Below are positions 59,058 through 64,000 of a stretch of DNA of 64,000 bases, one piece after another. Positions within the stretch are counted from its first letter, which is position 1, and every line of letters starts with the position of its first letter. Source of the DNA: Marivita cryptomonadis (GTDB taxonomy: Bacteria; Pseudomonadota; Alphaproteobacteria; Rhodobacterales; Rhodobacteraceae); NCBI RefSeq assembly GCF_002115725.1, contig NZ_JFKD01000001.1:248001-312000 (forward strand), in the 5' to 3' direction. Below the pieces are notes generated by a model, which saw only the letters and a list, made by a program, of their open reading frames with translations, was not told where the DNA came from and did no database searches. A program made the position numbers and the translations under genes.

Positions 59058-61886
59058 ATGGGCCACGTCCAGCCAGAGCTGAACCTGTCACCGAAAGTCT
59101 CGGACGAAGTGCGCAAGACCACATGCTACATGTGCGCCTGCCGCTGCGGGATCAACGTGCACATGAAGGACGGCAAGGTCGCCTATATCGAAGGCAATCG
59201 TGACCATCCGGTGAACAAAGGTGTCCTTTGTGCCAAAGGCAGCGCGGGCATCATGCAGCACAACGCGCCGTCCCGCCTGCGTGCGCCATTGAAACGCGTC
59301 GGACCGCGCGGGTCGGGTGAGTTCGAAGAGATCTCGTGGGACGAGGCCTTGGAAATCGCAACTGGATGGCTCCAGCCAATTCGCGAAACGGCGCCGGAAA
59401 AGCTCGCGTTCTTCACTGGTCGCGATCAGTCGCAGTCGTTCACCAGCTTCTGGGCTCAGAATTTCGGCACTCCGAACTATGCCGCCCATGGCGGGTTTTG
59501 TTCGGTGAATATGGCCGCCGCCGGTATCTACACGATGGGCGGCGCGTTCTGGGAATTCGGTCAGCCCGATTGGGACCATACCAAGCTGTTCATGCTGTTC
59601 GGGGTGGCCGAGGATCACGACAGCAACCCGATCAAGATGGGCCTCGGCAAGATCAAGGCGCGGGGTGCCAAAGTGATTGGCGTCAACCCGATCCGCACCG
59701 GCTACAACGCGATTGCCGATGATTGGGTCGGTATCACACCGGGTACGGATGGGCTGTTCATTCTTGCGCTTGTGCATGAACTGATGAAGGCTGGGAAGAT
59801 CGACCTTGATTACCTCGCCCGCTATACCAATGCGCCGGTTTTGGTGAATGGCGATCCGAAGTCGCCGGAACACGGGCTGTTCCTGAAGGACGACAACGGC
59901 AAGCCTCTGGTCATGGACCGCGTGACAGGCAAGCTGACGCCGTTTGATCAACCGGGTGTGAAACCCGATCTGGCTGCCAGCTATCGTCACGCCGGGATCA
60001 CGCACAAGCCGGTGATGCACCTGATGGCTGAGCGTTATCTTGATCCGCAATACGCCCCGGAAGCTGTGGCTGAAACCTGCGGGGTGTCCGCCACAAAGAT
60101 CAAGCGTATCGCGGCCGAGATCGCCCGCGTCGCCTTTGACGAAGCCATCGAGATTGACCAGTCTTGGACCGATTTCCGCGGCGAGAAACATGACAAGATG
60201 ATCGGTCGCCCGGTCAGCTTCCACGCCATGCGCGGGATCAGCGCCCATTCCAACGGCTTTCAAACCTGCCGCGCGCTGCATGTGCTGCAAATCCTGCTGG
60301 GGTCTGTCGAAACCCCCGGTGGCTTCCGCTTCAAACCGCCTTACCCGAAGCCCGCAACTGCGCATCCAAAGCCGCATTGCAAGGTGACACCGGGCAAGCC
60401 GCTGGATGGCCCGCATCTTGGGTTTGTGCATGGTCCCGATGATCTCTGCCTCAAGGATGACGGCTCGCCTGCGCGCATCGACAAGGCGTTCACCTGGGAA
60501 AACCCGATGAGCGCGCATGGCCTGATGCACATGGTCATCTCGAACGCCTATGCGGGCGATCCCTACAAGATCGACACGCTGTTCATGTACATGGCAAACA
60601 TGTCGTGGAATTCGTCGATGAACACGGGCGGTGTCATGAAGATGCTGACGGACACGGACGAAAACGGCGAGTACGTGATCCCGCGCATCATTTATTCCGA
60701 TGCCTATTCGTCCGAGATGGTCGCCTATGCTGACCTGATCCTGCCTGACACGACCTACCTTGAACGGCACGACTGTATCTCTCTGCTCGATCGCCCGATC
60801 TGTGAGGCAGACGCAGCGGCGGATGCGATCCGTTGGCCTGTGGTTGAACCCGACCGTAATGTGCGCGGCTTCCAGTCGGTGCTGTGCGAGTTGGGTGCGA
60901 AACTTGACCTACCGGGTTTTGTGAATGAGGATGGCAGCCAGAAATACGCGGATTACGCGGATTACATCACCAACCACCAGCGACGCCCCGGTGTCGGTCC
61001 CTTGGCGGGGTGGCGTATGGGCCAAGAAGGCCTAACTGGCGGGCGCGGCGACGTCAACGAGGCGCAGATCGACAGCTATATCGCCAATGGCGGGTTCTGG
61101 TCGTCGCATGTGCCGGATGCGGGTCTGTATTACAAACCGTGGAACAAAGCCTATCAGGACTGGGCGGTTGAGATCGGTCTCTATGATGCGGCGGCGCCCT
61201 ACATCTTCCAGCTTTATGTTGAGCCGATGCGCAAGTTCCAACTGGCGGCTGAGGGTCATGGTGACCGCCAACCGCCGGATCATCTACGCGAACGCATCAA
61301 GGAAACGCTCGACCCGCTGCCAATCTGGTACGCCTCGTTTGAGGACAGCCGCGTCGATACTGATGAATTTGCGATCCACGCGCTGACGCAGCGCCCGATG
61401 GCGATGTACCACAGCTGGGGCACCCAGAACGCATGGCTGCGGCAAATCCATGGCCATAACCCGCTCTACCTGCCGACCAAGATTTGGGAAAAGCACGGGT
61501 TCAAGACTGGGAATTGGGCGCGCGTGACGTCCTCTCACGGTGACATCACAGTCCCTGTCGCGCATATGGCGGCGTTGAACGAAAACACCGTTTGGACGTG
61601 GAACGCCATCGGCAAGCGTAAAGGTGCGTGGGCCTTGGACAAGGACGCCCCCGAAGCGACCAAAGGGTTCTTGTTGAACCACCTGATCCACGAACTGCTG
61701 CCGCCCAAAGGCGATGGTCTGCGCTGGGCAAACTCTGATCCAATCACCGGACAAGCGGCGTGGTTCGACCTGCGGGTGAAAATCGAAAAGGTCGACGGAC
61801 CATCCGAAGCCCACCCGGTGTTCGATGAACTGAAATCCCCAGTCGGCAAAGGGCCAGACGAATTGCGCTGGAAGGTGGAGCCGTGA
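59058..61886 (+). CDS. soeA: SoeA-like sulfite dehydrogenase, molybdopterin subunit
   Basis: A 942-aa complex-iron-sulfur molybdoenzyme. The N-terminal [4Fe-4S] site is C23-x2-C26-x3-C30...C58, then a bis-MGD-binding body and C-terminal molydop-binding domain (from about residue 800). No Tat signal is visible, fitting the cytoplasm-facing SoeABC enzyme that oxidises sulfite to sulfate and passes electrons to quinone. DMSO reductase or polysulfide reductase are alternatives by fold. Context with xsc, which releases sulfite, decides. AGGGAGAA precedes the ATG. The stop codon overlaps a GTG start of the next small gene. Confidence 0.9.
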   Translation: MGHVQPELNLSPKVSDEVRKTTCYMCACRCGINVHMKDGKVAYIEGNRDHPVNKGVLCAKGSAGIMQHNAPSRLRAPLKRVGPRGSGEFEEISWDEALEIATGWLQPIRETAPEKLAFFTGRDQSQSFTSFWAQNFGTPNYAAHGGFCSVNMAAAGIYTMGGAFWEFGQPDWDHTKLFMLFGVAEDHDSNPIKMGLGKIKARGAKVIGVNPIRTGYNAIADDWVGITPGTDGLFILALVHELMKAGKIDLDYLARYTNAPVLVNGDPKSPEHGLFLKDDNGKPLVMDRVTGKLTPFDQPGVKPDLAASYRHAGITHKPVMHLMAERYLDPQYAPEAVAETCGVSATKIKRIAAEIARVAFDEAIEIDQSWTDFRGEKHDKMIGRPVSFHAMRGISAHSNGFQTCRALHVLQILLGSVETPGGFRFKPPYPKPATAHPKPHCKVTPGKPLDGPHLGFVHGPDDLCLKDDGSPARIDKAFTWENPMSAHGLMHMVISNAYAGDPYKIDTLFMYMANMSWNSSMNTGGVMKMLTDTDENGEYVIPRIIYSDAYSSEMVAYADLILPDTTYLERHDCISLLDRPICEADAAADAIRWPVVEPDRNVRGFQSVLCELGAKLDLPGFVNEDGSQKYADYADYITNHQRRPGVGPLAGWRMGQEGLTGGRGDVNEAQIDSYIANGGFWSSHVPDAGLYYKPWNKAYQDWAVEIGLYDAAAPYIFQLYVEPMRKFQLAAEGHGDRQPPDHLRERIKETLDPLPIWYASFEDSRVDTDEFAIHALTQRPMAMYHSWGTQNAWLRQIHGHNPLYLPTKIWEKHGFKTGNWARVTSSHGDITVPVAHMAALNENTVWTWNAIGKRKGAWALDKDAPEATKGFLLNHLIHELLPPKGDGLRWANSDPITGQAAWFDLRVKIEKVDGPSEAHPVFDELKSPVGKGPDELRWKVEP

Positions 61887-62047
61887 GTGGCGCGATGAAG
61901 GCGACACTTCTGGCTATTGCCATCGTTCTGATCGGCATGGCCGGATCGTTCATCTGGTTTGTGGCAACCTGGGACAAAGAGGCTGAGCAACCGATTGGGT
62001 TTGGTCCTGCTTTTGAAACCAATATCACAGAGGACAGCCGGGCATGA
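61883..62047 (+). CDS. Small single-span membrane protein between soeA and soeB (54 aa)
   Basis: A 54-codon open frame, GTG start, overlaps the soeA stop (GTGA) and its own stop overlaps the soeB start (ATGA), so it is translationally coupled on both sides. GGAAGG lies 7 nt before the GTG. The product has one hydrophobic helix (A-T-L-L-A-I-A-I-V-L-I-G-M-A-G-S-F-I-W-F-V-A-T-W) followed by an acidic ~27-residue tail ending in E-D-S-R-A. Function unknown; a small accessory or anchoring subunit of the Soe complex is a natural guess. An internal ATG at 61895 (M-K-A-T-L-L) is an alternative start. Confidence 0.72.
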   Translation: MSGAMKATLLAIAIVLIGMAGSFIWFVATWDKEAEQPIGFGPAFETNITEDSRA

Positions 62048-62793
62048 CGCAGCTTCCCGAAAAGACCGACCGCAAGATGGGTCTGGTGATCGACCTTGAC
62101 ACCTGCGTCGGGTGTCATGCCTGTGTCGTGTCCTGCAAAGGCTGGAACACCGAAAACTACGGCGCACCTTTGTCGGACCAAGATCCCTATGGCGCGGACC
62201 CGTCCGGCACGTTCCTCAACCGGGTGCATTCCTACGAGGTGCAGCCAGAAAACGGCCCGGCCCAGCTCATTCATTTCCCGAAATCCTGCCTGCATTGCGA
62301 AGATGCACCCTGCGTGACCGTGTGCCCGACGGGTGCCAGTTACAAGCGAACCGAAGACGGGATCGTTCTGGTGAACGAGAAAGACTGCATTGGCTGCGGT
62401 CTCTGCGCTTGGGCCTGCCCCTATGGCGCGCGCGAGTTGGACAAGGCGGAAGGGGTGATGAAAAAATGCACCCTCTGCGTGGACCGCATCTATAACGAGA
62501 ACCTCCCCGAGGAAGACCGCGTTCCCGCCTGCGTGCGCACCTGTCCGTCCAATGCCCGTCACTTCGGCGATCTGGGCGACCCGGATAGTGAGGTCAGCCA
62601 GCTTGTCGCCGAACGCGGCGGGATGGACCTGATGCCGGAACAGGGCACCAAGCCCGTCAACAAATACCTGCCGCCGCGTCCCAAGGACCGGCTCAACGAA
62701 GAAATCGACATCCTTGCCCCGCTGCTCGCCCCCGTGGTGGAAGAGCCCAAGGGCTTCCTTGGATGGCTCGACAAGACGCTGGAGAAACTCTGA
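62044..62793 (+). CDS. soeB: SoeB-like iron-sulfur subunit
   Basis: A 249-aa DmsB/PhsB-type ferredoxin subunit with four [4Fe-4S] cysteine clusters: C-V-G-C-H-A-C-V-V-S-C, C-L-H-C-E-D-A-P-C-V-T-V-C-P, C-I-G-C-G-L-C-A-W-A-C-P and C-T-L-C...C-V-R-T-C-P. It relays electrons from SoeA to SoeC. Overlaps the small gene upstream by 4 bp and soeC by 1 bp (TGATG). Confidence 0.93.
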   Translation: MTQLPEKTDRKMGLVIDLDTCVGCHACVVSCKGWNTENYGAPLSDQDPYGADPSGTFLNRVHSYEVQPENGPAQLIHFPKSCLHCEDAPCVTVCPTGASYKRTEDGIVLVNEKDCIGCGLCAWACPYGARELDKAEGVMKKCTLCVDRIYNENLPEEDRVPACVRTCPSNARHFGDLGDPDSEVSQLVAERGGMDLMPEQGTKPVNKYLPPRPKDRLNEEIDILAPLLAPVVEEPKGFLGWLDKTLEKL

Positions 62794-63665
62794 TGCATCC
62801 GGCTCCATCAATCATCGCGTTCAGCACGTTCTCCGGTCTTGGCTTGGGTCTGCTCTTCTGGCTGGGGATTGACGCAACAGCGCCTACAGGATGGGTGGCC
62901 TTCGCATTCTTCGCGATTGGCTACGCATTGGCCGTGGGCGGTTTGATCTCTTCGACCTTCCACCTTGGCCGCCCCGAGCGGGCAATCAAGGCCTTCACCC
63001 AATGGCAGACAAGCTGGCTCAGCCGCGAGGCATGGTGCGCGGTAGCGGCATTGGTGACCATGGGGATTTACGCGTTCCTCTTGGTGTTCTTCGACACGCA
63101 GGTTTCTATCCTCGGCTGGATCGGAGCGGCCTTTGCGCTGGCCACCGTCTACACGACGTCAATGATCTACGCACAGCTCAAGACCGTGCCGCGTTGGAAC
63201 ACTGTCCTGACCTCGGCACTCTTCCTGGCGCTGTCGATTGCAGGCGGGGCGCTGCTTTCGGGGCGTGTGACCATCGGTCTGATCCTGCTCTTGGTGGCGG
63301 GTGGCCTTCAGGCGCTTTGGTGGAAAACCGGGGACGCGCGGTTCAAGCAAAGCGGTACCGACCTCAATACCGCAACCGGCCTTGGTAACATCGGCGAGGT
63401 CCGTGCTTTTGAGCCGCCGCATACCGGTACGAACTACCTGCTTAACGAGATGGTCTACACCGTGGGTCGCAGGCATGCGCAAAAGCTGCGGATGATTGCG
63501 CTGGTGCTGATGCTGGTTTTGCCAGTGCTCCTTCTGTTGCTGCCCTATCCGCACATCTTCGGGCTGTTGGCCCTGATCAGTCACATCGCAGGTGTGCTGG
63601 TGTCCCGCTGGCTGTTCTTTGCAGAAGCTGAACACGTGGTCGGCCTTTACTACGGGATGCGGTGA
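62793..63665 (+). CDS. soeC: SoeC-like membrane anchor, DmsC/NrfD type
   Basis: A 290-aa integral membrane protein with about eight helices, resembling DmsC-type anchors (S-T-F-H-L-G-R-P-E-R-A-I, W-Q-T-S-W-L-S-R-E, G-R-R-H-A-Q-K). It anchors SoeAB to the inner membrane and hands electrons to quinone. The start overlaps the soeB stop (TGATG); the longer open frame upstream is inside soeB. Confidence 0.92.
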   Translation: MHPAPSIIAFSTFSGLGLGLLFWLGIDATAPTGWVAFAFFAIGYALAVGGLISSTFHLGRPERAIKAFTQWQTSWLSREAWCAVAALVTMGIYAFLLVFFDTQVSILGWIGAAFALATVYTTSMIYAQLKTVPRWNTVLTSALFLALSIAGGALLSGRVTIGLILLLVAGGLQALWWKTGDARFKQSGTDLNTATGLGNIGEVRAFEPPHTGTNYLLNEMVYTVGRRHAQKLRMIALVLMLVLPVLLLLLPYPHIFGLLALISHIAGVLVSRWLFFAEAEHVVGLYYGMR

Positions 63666-63668
63666 CAC

Positions 63669-64000
63669 ATGCCATTCCTTCCGGGGTTCGACGCGCGCTG
63701 GAAGAATGTTCCCGACTATATCCTCGGGATCACCAAGGACATTTGGGAAGACCGCGGCATCCACACGCTGCACCAATACTACGGGCCAGAGCTTGTGGTC
63801 CGCTCGCCAGCTTCTGTCATAAAGGGCAACACCGGGATCATCGCCGCGACCGAGGCCACTTTGGCCGAATTTCCGGATCGTCAGCTTCTGGGCGAAGACG
63901 TGATCTGGGGCGCCACTGGCGACGATAGCTTCCTGTCTTCGCATCGTCTCTATTGCACCGCCACACATGACGGACCGGGTGTGTATGGCGCGCCGACGGG
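63669..64000 (+). CDS. NTF2/SnoaL-like ester cyclase family protein, 5' fragment
   Basis: The reading frame starts at an ATG 3 bp after the soeC stop and runs off the window after 110 codons. It begins M-P-F-L-P-G-F-D-A-R-W and includes D-Y-I-L-G-I-T-K-D-I-W-E-D-R-G-I, H-Q-Y-Y-G-P-E-L-V-V-R-S-P and S-H-R-L-Y-C-T-A-T-H-D-G. This resembles SnoaL-like/ester cyclase proteins (NTF2 fold), which often begin with W-x-D-R/R-x-I and an H-x-Y-Y motif. The immediate spacing to soeC implies the same operon. Role unknown; a link to sulfite or sulfonate metabolism is only positional. Confidence 0.65.
   Translation, partial: MPFLPGFDARWKNVPDYILGITKDIWEDRGIHTLHQYYGPELVVRSPASVIKGNTGIIAATEATLAEFPDRQLLGEDVIWGATGDDSFLSSHRLYCTATHDGPGVYGAPT

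Noticed and set aside
59088..60770. A 560-codon open frame antisense to soeA
   Set aside because: soeA is unmistakable; the antisense product has low-complexity, His/Arg-rich composition typical of shadow translation.
1..64000. CRISPR arrays, insertion sequences, prophage or integrase genes
   Set aside because: No regularly spaced repeats, transposase or phage proteins were seen on either strand.

Overview
The window reads as chromosomal DNA from a marine alphaproteobacterium of the Roseobacter group (Rhodobacterales). The evidence is gene content (taurine/sulfonate-type Xsc with a SoeABC-like sulfite dehydrogenase, a beta-hydroxyaspartate cycle cluster, phnWAY phosphonate genes, TRAP and peptide-type ABC transporters, monomeric NADP isocitrate dehydrogenase), a fairly high GC content judged by eye, and tight head-to-tail operons with ATGA/TGATG overlaps. 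I found no rRNA, tRNA, CRISPR array, insertion sequence or prophage.

Layout. 1-2943: two paralogous glycosyltransferases ending in a terminator. 3019-3462: a tandem pair of nearly identical 68-aa secreted proteins, followed by about 0.9 kb without a convincing gene but with several strong hairpins. 4423-8641: monomeric isocitrate dehydrogenase, a PPP-type phosphatase and a UDP-glucuronate epimerase-like protein. 8774-23585: a ureide/purine catabolic region (ureidoglycine aminohydrolase, NCS2 xanthine/urate-type permease, ureidoglycolate lyase, allantoinase-OHCU decarboxylase fusion, HIU hydrolase, membrane urate hydroxylase PuuD and a LysR regulator). Inside it lies bhcABCD, the complete beta-hydroxyaspartate cycle that turns glyoxylate (plus glycine) into C4 intermediates. 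The ureide pathway ends in glyoxylate, so the two modules make metabolic sense together.

23641-32742: an eight-gene operon read leftwards (N-formylglutamate amidohydrolase family, TRAP DctQ-DctM-DctP, glutamine-synthetase-like ligase, NTF2-fold protein, aldehyde dehydrogenase, iron alcohol dehydrogenase) with a divergent RpiR regulator. I cannot assign it to a described pathway; the gene set fits import and gamma-glutamyl-protected oxidation of an amino alcohol or amine. 32745-40584: a phosphonate operon, phnW-phnA-phnY-phosphodiesterase-pbfA-like-DMT transporter, with a divergent LysR. 40658-48781: a formylglycine-type hydrolase resembling phosphonate monoester hydrolases, then a five-gene peptide-type ABC transporter.

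48782-53655: a visibly more AT-rich surface-polysaccharide block (a degenerate acyltransferase-3/SGNH protein, a GT4 glycosyltransferase and an O-antigen-ligase-like membrane protein). 53964-64000: C2-sulfonate dissimilation. Xsc makes acetyl phosphate and sulfite; AckA, Pta and a citrate synthase handle the C2 unit; SoeABC oxidises sulfite. A 54-codon membrane-protein gene sits, overlapped at both ends, between soeA and soeB. The last gene (NTF2/ester-cyclase-like) runs off the window.
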